Below, one piece after another: positions 1-10,465 of a stretch of 64,000 nt of DNA. The DNA is from Tenebrio molitor. Its lineage: Eukaryota > Arthropoda > Insecta > Coleoptera > Tenebrionidae. Each line of letters opens with the position of its first letter. The first letter of the stretch is position 1. Both the position numbers and the translations under genes were made by a program. The stretch is taken from NCBI RefSeq assembly GCF_963966145.1, contig NC_091047.1:24366001-24430000 (forward strand), in the 5' to 3' direction. The notes beneath the pieces are model-generated. The model made no database searches. It was not told the DNA's origin and was given only the letters and a program-made list of their open reading frames with translations.

Positions 1-443
1 CTATAAAAAACTTTTGTTTACATTCGTTAATTTCATTTCGGTTTGGGGGGATTTTAATATAATTTGGACGCAACGCCGCTAGAGCTCTACTTGTGTACAC
101 CACAAGTCTCTAGCCACGCTCCTATTGCATAAAATCGCAGACTAAAAAGCAACAGATTTTGAGGCGATAGACAGTCACTTCTGAAATAAAAATTTTGCTG
201 GTATTTTAACCCCTGAATTTGATGCAGACTACTCCACAACACTCATCGGCTAGTTTGATAGGAAATAGCTTCTTCTATTTTTTCTAACAATCTTTCTACT
301 GTTCGCGAAGACAAACGAAAGCGACTAAAAAAATCTTTTTGGTCCCATTCTTTGAAGTGATTGGGCCTAAAGCGTATAGTTTTTGGCCTTCGTGGCTCTT
401 CGTCACTACTATAAGCATTAACGTCATAAATATCATCAATCAT
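1..443 (-). pseudogene. Harbinger (PIF/HARBI1-type) transposase relic, N-terminal part
   Basis: A minus-strand reading frame begins with Met at 443 and carries an acidic start followed by KTIRFRPNHFKEW and FSRFRLSSRTVERLLEKIE. This is the typical helical N-terminus of Harbinger/HARBI1-like transposases. The same frame then meets a TGA at 243-245, continues, and regains family-like sequence (LSPQNLLLFSLRFYAIGAW, then GVHK) before a TAG. That block matches the conserved 'LSP..QLL.TLRFYA.G' and 'GVHKST' block of the family. About 24 residues between the two blocks look unlike the family and may be an insertion. The DDE catalytic residues would lie further left, outside the window. The in-frame stops make it non-functional. 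The assignment rests on remembered family motifs, not on an alignment. Confidence 0.72.
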
Positions 444-691
444 TATTCTTTGCTCATGGTTTTACTATTTTAATAATAAATTTTTAATAAATCGGCAATG
501 TCACTAGTGATTTCAGCTGAGCAGTCATAAGAACTTGTTAATTGATTTCTCAGATAAGCTCATTACATCATTTCAGTTCCATGGATTGCTATTATAAATA
601 ACCGTAGTTGATAAATCTTCTTGAATTATTTGATTCACTTTTGAAAATGTTGATCGATATGATACAGCATGTGTTTATGAAGTAAATAACG

Positions 692-814
692 CTGTGCCAA
701 ACTCAAAAAACCATTGTGGTGCAAATGACTTATCTTTCACTGTGATAAATAATAGGAAATGTCATGAAAAATGGGTGTTATTTGCACCACAATGGTTTTT
801 TTATTTTGGCACAG
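692..814. repeat. Short hairpin element (MITE-like), 123 bp
   Basis: The two ends are inverted repeats of about 35 bp. The left end begins CTGTGCCAAA and contains CCATTGTGGTGCAAAT. The right end contains ATTTGCACCACAATGG and closes with TTTTGGCACAG. The stem surrounds about 50 bp of AT-rich loop. There is no coding capacity. Confidence 0.7.
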
Positions 815-824
815 GTTTTATGTA

Positions 825-1188
825 TCGCGCGTTCAAATGAAATCCTGGGCTGGGAAGGCGTTGGAAACCGTCAATTATTGTGCTTTTTTAAAGCGTAGAT
901 TAATTGGAGCATGTTGACAGCTAACCTAAAATTTATAGCCAACATTTTTTTCTTTTTTTCTTTCTTTGAATGTTTTACATCAAAAATAGAATAACGTAAC
1001 GATTCCTATTCTCGAAGCAAATATCTAAGGGCACCCTTTGCTGAAAACAAACATGTTCAATTATGTCCCGATTAAACATAAACAAATGTCATTCGTGTCA
1101 AACGGCGGGAAATTCAAACTTTACACTATTCTAAACGGTTTAATTTTTCCAACGCCTACTCAACCCAGGATTTCATTTGAACGCCCGA
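825..1188. mobile_element. TIR element (MITE), TA-flanked, 364 bp
   Basis: The left terminus TCGCGCGTTCAAATGAAATC and the right terminus GATTTCATTTGAACGCCCGA are inverted repeats. They extend about 45 bp inward (CCTGGG...GGCGTTGG). The element is bounded by TA at 823-824 and 1189-1190. The terminal bases resemble those of the element at 54428-54601. The short open frame inside spans non-coding element sequence and is not a gene. Confidence 0.72.
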
Positions 1189-1216
1189 TATGTGGTGCAA
1201 GCGTTACGTACTTAAT

Positions 1217-1422
1217 GTTGACTCAAGTTGCAAAAAACCACTTGTCATTTGCAACAGCATTTTTTTCATATTTTTGAACCAGATAAAGGCAGAAAGGGAC
1301 CAGAAAATCATAGTTTGGGTTGAATATTTTCCATATAAGTACAGTTTTAAAGTAATTTCAAATGACTAATGCCATAAAAATGCTGTTGCAAATGCAAAGT
1401 GGTTTTTTGCAACTTGAGTCAA
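1217..1422. mobile_element. MITE copy 1 of a two-copy family (GTTGACTCAAGTTGC termini)
   Basis: The terminal inverted repeats GTTGACTCAAGTTGCAAAAA and its complement end at 1422. Further inverted pairing runs inward through ACCACTTGTCATTTGCAACAGCA. The core (AGTAATTTCAAATGACTAATGCCAT) recurs at 14490-14606. The copy sits immediately upstream of the mariner-like relic at 1427-2208 and probably inserted into it. Confidence 0.75.
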
Positions 1423-1426
1423 CTTT

Positions 1427-2208
1427 AGCTGTAGAAGCCTACGCTGCACGTTTTCCTCTTCGAGAGCATCCAATTGCAAATGTGTTTGTGTTTGCTCAAT
1501 CGAGATAGAAATAGAAATACAGGAAATTTAATTGCTGAAAGTAAAGGAGTTGATGGTGTTATTGCACAAAAGTAACAGGTTGGTTCTTCAGGTTTTTGAA
1601 GAAGACGGAACGCTTAGCCTTAGAAGTGTTGCTAAATATTTAATACAGATTTCCAAAAGCAGAATTCTAAAAGATAATCTAAGATGTGCCTGTCATTATA
1701 TGTATGAGTGTCCAAATTTTTTGCCTGAGGATCTTCCTCTTAGGTTGCAGCTTTGTCAGTGGTTACAGCAACAACATGAAGCAAATCAAAATTTCATAAA
1801 AATAATTTTATTTAATGCTTGTCCTCGAGAGAAGCGACCTTTAACAATCATAATTATCATGTGTGGGCAGAACAAAATCCCCATGAAATTCATGTTAATG
1901 CTTTGATTTGGCATTAATTTGTAGACTGGGACTTTAGGAGATTCATTGCCAAGTGCCTGACTGTTGAATAAAACGTGGTGGGCCAATAAATCGGCCAGCG
2001 AGATCGCCCGATCTCACACCTTTAAATTATTCTTTGTGGGGTTACACGAAAAACTGTTTATCGTGAACCAGTCAACAGTTTAGAATAATTGGATGAAGTT
2101 ATGGCAACATTACACCTGAATTGATTCTAGGTGCCGAAGCAAGTTTAATAAGACTAACTCTTCTTTATTTTCAAATGGATAGAACTCATTTTGAGCAATT
2201 CTTGTTGA
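1427..2208 (+). pseudogene. mariner/Tc1-like transposase relic
   Basis: Family blocks appear in the expected order but in several frames. They are AVEAYAARFPLREHPIANVF and TGNLIAESKGVDGVI (about 1430-1560), then LSLRSVAKYL and LPEDLPLRLQLCQWLQQQHE in the open frame 1532-1906. These are followed by NHNYHVWAEQNPHEIHV (from 1846), DLTPLNYSLWGYTKN (from 2010) and HFEQFLLI near the C-terminus (about 2187-2206). They correspond to the helix-turn-helix region, the 'W.AENPH' block, the last catalytic region 'SPDLTPLDFFLWG' and the C-terminal 'HFEHLL' of insect mariner-like transposases. Frame changes, stops and loss of the first catalytic Asp block (only ILFN remains) make it dead. It would once have catalysed cut-and-paste transposition at TA sites. 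Confidence 0.82.
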
Positions 2209-2620
2209 TTAGGTATTATTTACAAATTGTTAAATTTTTGCGTTTTTTGCTTTTTGGGTCTTTTTCCTATTTTTAGCACGTCCTAATCTTTTTTTACTTG
2301 ATTTTGTTTTGAACGCATTTATTGTAAAATGACACGCTCGAACGCAGAGCTACTATTAAAATAATATTAGATCTACACTTTATTTCTGATTCTGCTAAGT
2401 ATGAATTGGCTAAATTTGTGAGAAGTTCGAAAAATTCCAATCGTTTACCTTTTAGATACCGTTGGACCCTCGACATTTTTTTCATTCAAATTTATTTTTA
2501 ATTTTTACTCCAAAATACTCTATTCAAATAAGTTCTGGGGCAGTTTCTATTTTTTACAATTAACTTTCTCAACAATTATTTTTTGAATATTTGTTTTAAA
2601 TTTAGTCCGCCCGCTATGTA
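2209..2620. other. AT-rich DNA, no feature seen
   Basis: This is AT-rich sequence between the mariner-like relic and the next element. I see no coding, RNA or repeat structure in it. Confidence 0.6.
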
Positions 2621-2854
2621 CAGGCTATCCCAAAATTGGCGTACAAACTACTTACTACCTTATCGAGGATGTTTAAATGTACATGAAAAAAATATGGAAA
2701 AAATGTTTGCGACAAAAAAATCAATGATTTTTATTATTATTATTAACTGTAATACAATGTAAACAAAAATATAATTTTTTTAACATTTTTCTGACGTTTA
2801 CGGTAATCTCTTCTACACCGTAGTGCACCGTTGGTACGCCTTTTTGGGACACCT
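2621..2854. mobile_element. TIR element (MITE), TA-flanked, 234 bp
   Basis: The left end CAGGCTATCCCAAAATTGGC plus GTAC pairs with the right end GTACGCCTTTTTGGGACACCTG, with a small indel. TA flanks both sides (2619-2620, 2855-2856). The interior is AT-rich and non-coding. Confidence 0.72.
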
Positions 2855-3979
2855 GTATATATCACAAGTTTTAGTAGCTTTTTATTTTCATTTTTTATAC
2901 ATAATACATTTTTTCGATACCTCCCCAGAAAGTGAGTCTGTATCCATTCACCAGTGGGTGAAGGTTTCTTTTTCGTTCACTTCACTTTGGCTCATCGTTT
3001 TTCGCTCACTGTCTTTCACTCACTGGTTTTCATTCACTCGTAAATTTTTCCAATTACATATTTCTTCCAGCACAGGAACATATAACTCTTCATAATCCAT
3101 TTTCACACTTTCCACAACGTGCACGCAATCACTTTATTGGCGTTAGACATTTGCTTATTTTAAACAATACTTTAATAATCTACACAAATATGCAAAAACT
3201 TTGGGGGATGAAAAAATTGACGATGACGTCATTACGCGGAAACGAAAATGATTGGAAAAATGGAAATCGAAAACGGAAATTGACCCACTCAAGTTCTTTT
3301 CAATAAACTTTTGGCGGTCGCTGTAAATGTTAGAATGTAGGGAGACTGACTAACATAAAAAATACAAGTTTCTCCACGACTATTATTAAAGAATGAATGG
3401 ATTCTTGTTGGATATTCAATGAAAGAATGATATCAATTCCACGTCTCGTGTTAGAATATACTGATATCCACGGTCGTCGGCCAATCACATCCCTCGTATT
3501 TTGATTCTACAACGACAGATCGCCAGCCGGATGCGTTTGTAAACAGTAGGTAAGTTGCGCATCTCGTAGCAACCGCTAAACGTCAAAAATTAAAATCAAA
3601 TTCAATTCAATTTTCAAAGATTGTTTTTTTTTTGGTACTGCCGTGGAGAAAGTATAGTCTTCAACTCGCGTATAATGGCTATTATTCACTCGAATAATTC
3701 CACCACTTGCCTACGGCTCGTGTTGCAATTTTCATCCCCTTGAATAATATGTATTATATGTTTACGCTCATTGGAGAATGTACTATTCTTTTATTTTCCT
3801 TCCAAAAATTCTAGATTTGTGAAATCATTTAAGCGATTTTCTTTTCTGCGACATTATTGCATTAATATTTTTGTCCTAGTCACTTATTGATCTCTAATAA
3901 ATGTAATTTTTCAAAAAATTTGCTTCGAACAAAGTCCAGTTTCTCGCGGACCAGACTCGGTGTCTTTTTGGGGCCTTAC
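2855..3979. other. Non-repetitive intergenic or intronic DNA
   Basis: No gene, relic or inverted-repeat element is recognisable. If the minus-strand exon at 3980-4219 is real, this is the start of its first intron. Part of it (about 2930-3060) is CACT/CTCACT-rich. Confidence 0.5.
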
Positions 3980-4219
3980 CAGCAACAGAAGTCGGACGAA
4001 ACCCGTGGGCGTCTTGAGATGAGTGTGGTCGCAGTAGACGATAACCCCCGAGTATAGGGACAGATCGGGCGAGGCGACCCGTCGGCGGTAGTGAGAGTGC
4101 GAGTCCCATGAGTTAACGGTGCCCAGAGGTGATTCGCACTCGCAACCTCCAGCACAATCCGCGCTCAGGGCCCCCGTCCTGCTGCCCGCTATCTCAAAGT
4201 CCTGCAACACACAACTCAT
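3980..4219 (-). CDS. Putative first coding exon of an unidentified minus-strand gene
   Basis: This is a GC-rich island in AT-rich surroundings. The minus-strand frame from Met at 4219 encodes exactly 80 codons, beginning MSCVLQDFEIAGSRTG. It ends ...THLKTPTGFVRLLLL against a consensus donor CTG/GTAAGG (intron begins at 3979), leaving phase 0. The frame stays open upstream of the Met to about 4246. The composition looks protein-like: a Cys/Ser-rich cytosolic stretch, then the beginning of a hydrophobic helix. 'LKTPTGFVRLLLL' resembles the start of the first membrane segment of MARVEL-type four-helix membrane proteins, but I cannot confirm the family. No further exon is seen at 1-3979, so the rest of the gene would lie left of the window. 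It could instead be a chance open stretch in a CpG-rich island. Confidence 0.45.
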
Positions 4220-4460
4220 ACCATCCGGCTCCTGCAAACCAACCACATTGACGTAGACATCGGTGGTGCGCCATGAAACGGGACACTAGTTGTGTGTGCA
4301 AGTCGTATTGGCCAGGGGCGCACGAGGGGTGCTCGCGTGGGGGCGCATCGCGAAATCTTCTAAACGAACATGTTCTTACGTCCTGTCAAAGTTGACAGAT
4401 CGAGAGCCGACAAGAACTGTTTCGGTCTGAAAGCGAGCCGAATATAAACTGCGGTCTTAC
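4220..4460 (-). promoter_or_regulatory. GC-rich candidate 5' UTR/promoter of the minus-strand exon
   Basis: The elevated GC content of the exon continues upstream to about 4440 (for example 4300-4345 and the GAGAGCCGAC and GCGAGCC stretches). It then returns abruptly to AT-rich DNA. This fits a promoter/5' UTR island for a gene reading leftwards. I found no well-positioned TATA plus initiator, so no start site is assigned. Confidence 0.3.
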
Positions 4461-4843
4461 ACGCTTTTCAGCGTTTTTCAGCACGAAGCTGAATTTTTCG
4501 CTGATATTAAGATATTATTAAATTTGCCGGGTTAATGCTGCCTCCAGGTTAATTTACGTTTAAGAAATTGTTGTTCGCAGTTCATTACTTTGTGCTAAAT
4601 TAAATGAAAATTATGTAGAATGGCTTCCATTATGTCATAATTAAATTATTAATGAAGATGTATCTCGTAATAGAATCCATTTTGATGCGGCACCGGACCC
4701 GTTTCAGAATATTTTCTTAAATTCTCAAAATAGTTAGGTACGTGGCTTGAATTTGAAAATAAAATTTCACTTAAAGTTTTGGTTTGTTTCTGTTAATACC
4801 TATTAATTGGCGAATTTAGCATAAGTGATGATCTGACGTACTG

Positions 4844-4984
4844 ATAACATGTGTTCAATTAAAAAGTTCATCGAATCTTGATCTTGTCGCTATCTTAATA
4901 ACCAACTTAATTTACGATGTTGTTGTCTCTCAAAAAATAAAGTTAAAGCCAATTCGATGAACTTTTCAATTGAACACCTGTTAT
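4844..4984. repeat. Hairpin element, 141 bp
   Basis: The left end ATAACATGTGTTCAATTAAA (continuing AAGTTCATCGAAT) pairs with the right end ATTCGATGAACTTTTCAATT (continuing GAACACCTGTTAT). The stem is about 33 bp around an AT-rich loop. It is non-coding. Confidence 0.7.
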
Positions 4985-6445
4985 AAATGGTAAAATAACA
5001 ATGTAAATTAAACACATTAATAATTTATTTTTGGCATTTGCCAATCCTTTGATATATTTTTTCTTTTTACGTTGAAATTGCTTCTTCATACCTCATAAGA
5101 TTTAGACGCTGGAATTATAATTGTGCTGTTTTCGATTTAGGCAAAGTTTACATACATTTACTGTAATTGTAATAATTGTAAGTGGGTGTAAGTAAAGTGG
5201 GTTTTATCATTGAAAATAAAGCATTCATTTATTAATAATAATAATTAATTAATTAATAATAGATTTTTCCAGAGGTAGGCAACCAATAATACGACTGCAT
5301 AGGAAGGATAATTATCCGTACGACTCAAAGCAAGACAAAAGATGAGATGATTTGTTTTCTTTTTGATCTCTTGTAAGTATATGAAAAAAGGGAAAAAAAT
5401 CAATAATATCAATTATTTAGGGTTACAAGATCGACTAATCACACAGAAACTAAAAGGATGTTTTTTGTAGGTCATAGTTTATGGGAATGAATAAGACATG
5501 AGAAAATTGAGTGTGGTGTGTGTGTCTGGAATGTTGACACACGTTCACCAACCATCTCAAGTTGCGAGGTTGTGACTGAAAGTGTGAATTAAATTGGTGT
5601 GGAGATAAAAAGCAAAAATCTCCCTGAAATATTTGTGACAAGAGACGAAACGTGGATTTGTAACAAATTACAAAAAATGAAAGCATTCGCAACCCCTAAA
5701 GAATTTGAGGTCCAACCGCAGCGCTGGTCGGAATCCGCCCGTGCTAGCTTTTTTGCTTGATTTGATTTAAAAACATTGATTGCGATTTTCCGTTTGCACA
5801 AGGATGTCTCAAATCTCGTGCAAAACGAAGACGAAAAATTAATGCAAAGTAAAAGACCGAGACATGTAAAATCAAGGAGATGTGCTATTCTGTCAAGACA
5901 AGCCAGATACCCTGTAGGGCTACCATAGCTGAAAAAACAACATTGAATTATTTATAGCATCCGTTCTTGAGGCCCTGCGGGCTCATTGGAGTCACATCGG
6001 GTTTAAACGAAGCTAACGGTTAAAAATATATAAGATTTTTAGCGGGCCTAACATTTTCATTGAAAAGAAATCTAGTAATAATACGTTGGTGAACATAAGT
6101 GTGAACTGAATGAATTCTACTATCGTTGTAGACAGTAACGTAAAACAGTTGCAACGATAATGATGGTGCAGGACTTGTAGATAGTCCATTATCGAAACAA
6201 GTAATTTCTTGGCTTCAGCAGCAAAATTCCCGCGTTAAATTTGAACTTTCTTTGTAAAGATCTAATCATTAAAATGCTGGTCACAAAAACAAAATTTGTG
6301 AAGAATCATGGACATTTTCTATACCCTTCAGATCCACGCAGTTAGAAAGTAACATTTTTTTCGGGAACAAAAATTGTGTATACCCATGGGATCATTACTA
6401 ATCGTTAACTTCCTAGAGTAAATTTTATAAAATTGTATGGTGTAA
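4985..6445. other. AT-rich DNA with a simple TAA/TTAA tract
   Basis: No gene is recognised. A simple run of TAA and TTAA units lies at about 5229-5262. The short open frames on the minus strand near 5450-5800 have no recognisable protein features. Confidence 0.5.
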
Positions 6446-6620
6446 AGGCTGTATGACACGATGCTAAATTTTGTAGAAAATTTGTTAGAAAATGAGAGAG
6501 GACCAATGAACGGTCAGGATCTGACAAAGACAGACTATGATCCTGATCGTTCATTGGTCCTGTCGAGGGTCTCTCTCATTTTCTAACAAATTTTCTACAA
6601 AATTTAGCATCGTGTTAAAT
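6446..6620. repeat. Foldback element with about 80-bp arms
   Basis: The left arm starts at 6457 with CACGATGCTAAATTTTGTAG and the right arm ends at 6614 with the complementary CTACAAAATTTAGCATCGTG. Pairing continues inward through TTTGTTAGAAAATGAGAGAG and GGACCAATGAACG. Only about 15-20 bp are left as loop, so the element can fold into a long hairpin. Confidence 0.78.
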
Positions 6621-7359
6621 AAGCTTAAGTTGATTTTGGGGACAAATCTGTCAAAGTGTTAAATATCACAAATGTCAAATGCGATCGTGTGAATATGAAA
6701 TTGAAAAAAATTGAAATAAATGCATCAATATCTAATTAAAGCATATAAATGTAATTATAATAGCTTTTAAAAGCACATCAAAATTCGTTGATTATTATCT
6801 TTGCGAAAATACGAATAAATCAAAGCTGTCAACCATATAAAGAGAAAGTACTAGAGGGTAACTCTATTAACCTTACCTATTATTTACCTAATGGACTCGA
6901 CTTTTTTTATTACATACCTAATTTGTGTTTTGTAATTTTTTTCAAAGGATTCGTTCATAACGTTTTTTTTTACGAGGAAAGTATAATTAGTAATTACAAA
7001 CCATTTTTCTTTATTTCATTATGATTAATTATTCTATCCTTTCTTCTTCCCATCCATAATGTTTGTTTTATACAGTCTGATTTTGAAAGTTGTGCAGATA
7101 TTTTAACTTGACGTAGTACAACGTATTAAAACTTAAAAGAAGGCAAAATAAGCCAGCTTGCCTTGTTAATGGTTTACAAGAGAATAAAAACAATCAGTTT
7201 GTTTGGGAACCGCCGAAAATTTTCAAATTTGGCGGGCAGTTTTGACGTATGACCGACCTAAAAAAGTCAAAGTTTTATGTTTGATGATAACATAATGCCT
7301 GCAACTTATTCAGAGAACAACAAAGTCTTAAACAACAAAGTAAAAGGACTGTAATTGTG

Positions 7360-8126
7360 CGTAAAAAAAGATGTTGCTGAAAATGCTTGCCAATCCTACC
7401 ATCATTTGCTACGCAAGCTTCAGCACGGCATGTTCAAGAAAGCCTAACTCGATTCAGAATGCCTCTGTTTTGACGAATTTCCTGAACTCGAGTACTATCG
7501 CGGCCAAAATACTTTGGTCGTCACTTTTTGACACTTCGAATGTAAATCAAGTATTAATGTCAATATACATGACAATTTCAAATTATTCTTGTCAAAAAAA
7601 TGGCACCTTTAGCTTTTGATAAATATAGAATCGTCTTAATTGCTTCTGAAGATTGTCTAAACCGCGACCATGTTGATCTTTTGCTTTTGAACCCTGTCTC
7701 CGCAGCTGGGATTTACCCCATCTGTATGACACTGATAGATTAAAATAATTTTGACAACAGTAAAAAATAAGGTTAAACATCCTAAAGCTTGCTTTACAAT
7801 TGAATATCATTTATGTCACATTGACGACCAAAGTATTTTGGCCGCGATAGTACTTGGTCGTGGCTGGTTTCAATTTCGTGAAGAATTTTTTCTTCTGCAA
7901 CTAAGATGCGATCTTCTCGTTCGCGGTCAAGATCGCGCTTATTAATTTTAATTTTTAAAACCCCCGAAATCGCGAAGATGCTGCACATTTAGGTACAAAG
8001 GTTTCTTGAATTGGGAAGTATCCTTTGAGATAACCTTTCACCGTAGATTTGCCATGCTAGCTCTGAATGTCCACGGGCTTCGGCATAGATCAAACCCATA
8101 TCGGTTTCAAGGATAGTGAAAGCCAT
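7360..8126 (-). pseudogene. mariner-like transposase relic inside the 7073-8477 element
   Basis: From Met at 8126 the minus strand reads MAFTILETDMGLIYAEARGH, then SELAWQIYGER and RILPNSRN, the classic N-terminal region of insect mariner-like transposases. After one in-frame TAA the same frame continues with NKRDLDREREDRILVAEEKI LHEIET (to about 7860), the inter-helix region. The middle of the protein is lost; a foldback occupies 7494-7852. Near 7360-7450 the minus strand regains CRAEACVANDGR followed by HFQQHL, which matches the C-terminal 'RR.EACVA.NGGHFEHLL' block. The catalytic aspartates are not found, so the gene is dead. The order of blocks and the flanking TIRs make the assignment firm at superfamily level only. 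Confidence 0.78.
7494..7852. repeat. Nested inverted-repeat element
   Basis: GTACTATCGCGGCCAAAATA with CTTTGGTCGTCA on the left pairs with TGACGACCAAAGTATTTTGG with CCGCGATAGTAC on the right. The pairing is about 31 bp and essentially perfect. It lies within the mariner-like element and splits its transposase. Confidence 0.7.
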
Positions 8127-8196
8127 TTGTGATTTAAATTAAGGTTCTTGTCAAAGTAACTTAATGTTGAATTAAATGACAACAACAAAAATCTAC

Positions 8197-8308
8197 TATA
8201 CTTCGTCCAGTGAGAGATTGGAAGATTTTAAATTGTAGGTATAAACTATTTTCTCTACATAGAATTTAGTGACTTTTATGTCAACCAATCTCTCGCTGGA
8301 CAAACTAT
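8197..8308. repeat. Short hairpin element, 112 bp
   Basis: CGTCCAGTGAGAGATTGG and CCAATCTCTCGCTGGAC form a stem near the ends of the unit, which is bounded by CTATA/TATA. It sits inside the 7073-8477 element. Confidence 0.6.
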
Positions 8309-8477
8309 ATGATTTATTCATAAAATTCAGTGGCTCCCAAACTTTTTTTTTTAATCTTTTTGCCCCTTTTTCTCGAAAAATATCAACATTTGTATAAGGC
8401 ATTATTGGCTCAATCGTTATCTATTATGGAGTTCTATCACTGGTTAAAATATCTGCACAACTTTCAAAGTCACCCTG

Positions 8478-9631
8478 TATGTTTTTGAAGTGAAACTTTT
8501 TATGGGAAGGTCTTGAAATTCTGATCGGCAACCTTTTTGTGTGACGAAAAGTGGTGGGGGTAAACAATATTGGGTCGAGTGGAAGCAGTGTCTCTGTCTT
8601 TGTCACACTCATGCCATTTATCGATAATGTCCTCTCTTTGATTTGGAGGCTTAAAAATGAACAATGAGTTACGCATTTCGATATTGTTTAGTGTTATCGT
8701 TGTTTATAATTTATTTTCTTCATTAAAATATACAATTTTGTTGTGAATATGCTATTTAAAAGTGATTGATGAATAATTACAATGTTTCCCTGTAATACAA
8801 AAGTTTCACTTCTATCGTGCGTCTTTACGACACATTCTGTTTTTTATAGTTTTTTTTAAATAAAGTTTTCGTTTCCTTGTATGTTTCTTTTATTATATGA
8901 CAAAATTATCACATACAACCCTTTTATTAATGACGTTTACTAATCGCTATACCATGAATATAACTCATAGAGCCGAAATAAAGTATTCACGCATTTGTTT
9001 AACTTAATGTTAAAGTAATTAATTGTTATTAAATGATAAATTTACTTACATCCTCTAATTTTATGGAGGATATTTGCACTTAATTGTCACAATTTATTTA
9101 GGGGTTAGGTACCTATCGACAACACTTGAAATTATTTCTTATTTTTCTAATATAAATGGGGTGGTTCCTTGTTTTTCTTATTCTTGTTTTTATCTTTGGC
9201 AAGCATAAATGCAGGTTTAAAAGTTTAAAGAAGTTGAAAAATTTGGCGTGTTAGAATAGACTAGTAAAATTTACTGTATTGATGTTGGTAGCGTGAAGTG
9301 TTAACTGACAGACGTCAAAAAATAAATCTCGCAGACAACAAAGCAAATTTGGACTTCTCCGACAGTAAATTTTCTAACGGCTTTTGTGCAGTTTACCCAA
9401 TTTGCGGCGGCGTTAGCGATAAACTTTCTTCAGCATTCATTTTCAAACATCAAATGCGAAAATAAAAAAAAATCTGACGTTTTGAATTAATTTTTTTCAC
9501 AGCCGGCTAAAATTATGCTACATAAAAAATGTCACCAACCATCGCAAAATTCCCTACATTTAAAATTTTTATTTTTTTTATTTATAAAATGGTATAAAGC
9601 GGCAAAATAGAAAAAATAGTTTAAAAGATTC
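8478..9631. other. AT-rich DNA, no feature seen
   Basis: No protein relic, RNA gene or paired repeat was recognised here. Confidence 0.5.
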
Positions 9632-9732
9632 GTTGCAGAAGGTCCTTCAAGAACTCTTTTGTTCCTCAACTCGCCGCTACGCGGCTCGTTTCGGAATTTT
9701 AAATTCCTGATTGAATAGATGTCTTCTGCAAC
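9632..9732. repeat. Hairpin with GC-rich apex (CTCG...CGAG class), 101 bp
   Basis: The ends GTTGCAGAAG and CTTCTGCAAC (with one extra base) pair. Centrally, CTCGCCGCTACGCGGCTCG contains the small GC palindrome CCGC-TA-GCGG. See the separate finding on this hairpin class. Confidence 0.6.
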
Positions 9733-10237
9733 TTATATTTTAATATACTATTTATTTGTAAGCTTTGACGATGTTGCAGCATCCCCGAGGAAAAGCGCAT
9801 CACTTCAAAGGACTCTATTTAAAAATTTTAATTAAGATATTTTAAATTATCGATATTATAAAGATCGACACTCTTAATACTTTCATAAGGGTGTGGAGAT
9901 GTTAGTTAATCGATGCAAGACATGAAGATCGTTAAAAAAATAATAATTGTTATTATAAAAATAGTGTTGTGACTAAAACCATGAAACATTGCTTCAAATA
10001 ATAAATAACAAACAAAAAGCTGTATAAGACAGAAATAAATAATTATAACAAAAAAAAAAAAAATTCGTTGCATGGGTGCTCATAACTTCATACAATTTTT
10101 AAATAATTTTGTTTCTAAATCTGCTCGTTTACTTATTTTTTAAAGAAGCCCAAAAACAGTTTTACAAAAAGTTCCTTTTTCTATTTTGACATATAAAGTG
10201 ACACTTTTCAAAATTAATTGAGGTTGGGAAACGTCAC

Positions 10238-10263
10238 ACTTTTCGTAACTGGTTACGAAAAGT
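10238..10263. repeat. Perfect 26-bp palindrome (12-bp arms)
   Basis: ACTTTTCGTAAC-TG-GTTACGAAAAGT is a perfect hairpin with a 2-nt centre. It shares the centre TAACTGGTTA with the palindrome at 10270-10289. Confidence 0.85.
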
Positions 10264-10269
10264 AAAATC

Positions 10270-10289
10270 TTTCCTAACTGGTTAGGAAA
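10270..10289. repeat. Perfect 20-bp palindrome (9-bp arms)
   Basis: TTTCCTAAC-TG-GTTAGGAAA lies 7 bp from the previous palindrome. It has the same TAACTGGTTA centre, which also ends the foldback at 10466-10584. Confidence 0.85.
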
Positions 10290-10465
10290 AATTTATTGTA
10301 TCATCAATTTGACACTGTCATATTTTTTGTTTTTAAGCAAAATAACCATGCCTACTTACCTACTTGATATTTTAACACAATAATAATTTATTATTAATGA
10401 AATTCATTACTTCGTTTAACGTTTGAAGAAACTTTTTTTTTGTCAAAATTAGAAAAAATCTTGTA

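Larger units (their letters stand above)
7073..8477 (-). mobile_element. Degraded mariner-like element, TA-flanked, 1405 bp
   Basis: The left terminus CAGTCTGATTTTGAAAGTTG (then TGCAGATATTTTAAC) pairs with the right terminus, whose complement reads CAGGGTGACTTTGAAAGTTG (then TGCAGATATTTTAACC). TA lies on both sides (7071-7072, 8478-8479). Transposase relics on the minus strand occupy 8126-7360. The length is close to that of a full mariner element. Smaller inverted-repeat elements (7494-7852 and 8197-8308) are nested inside. Confidence 0.78.
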
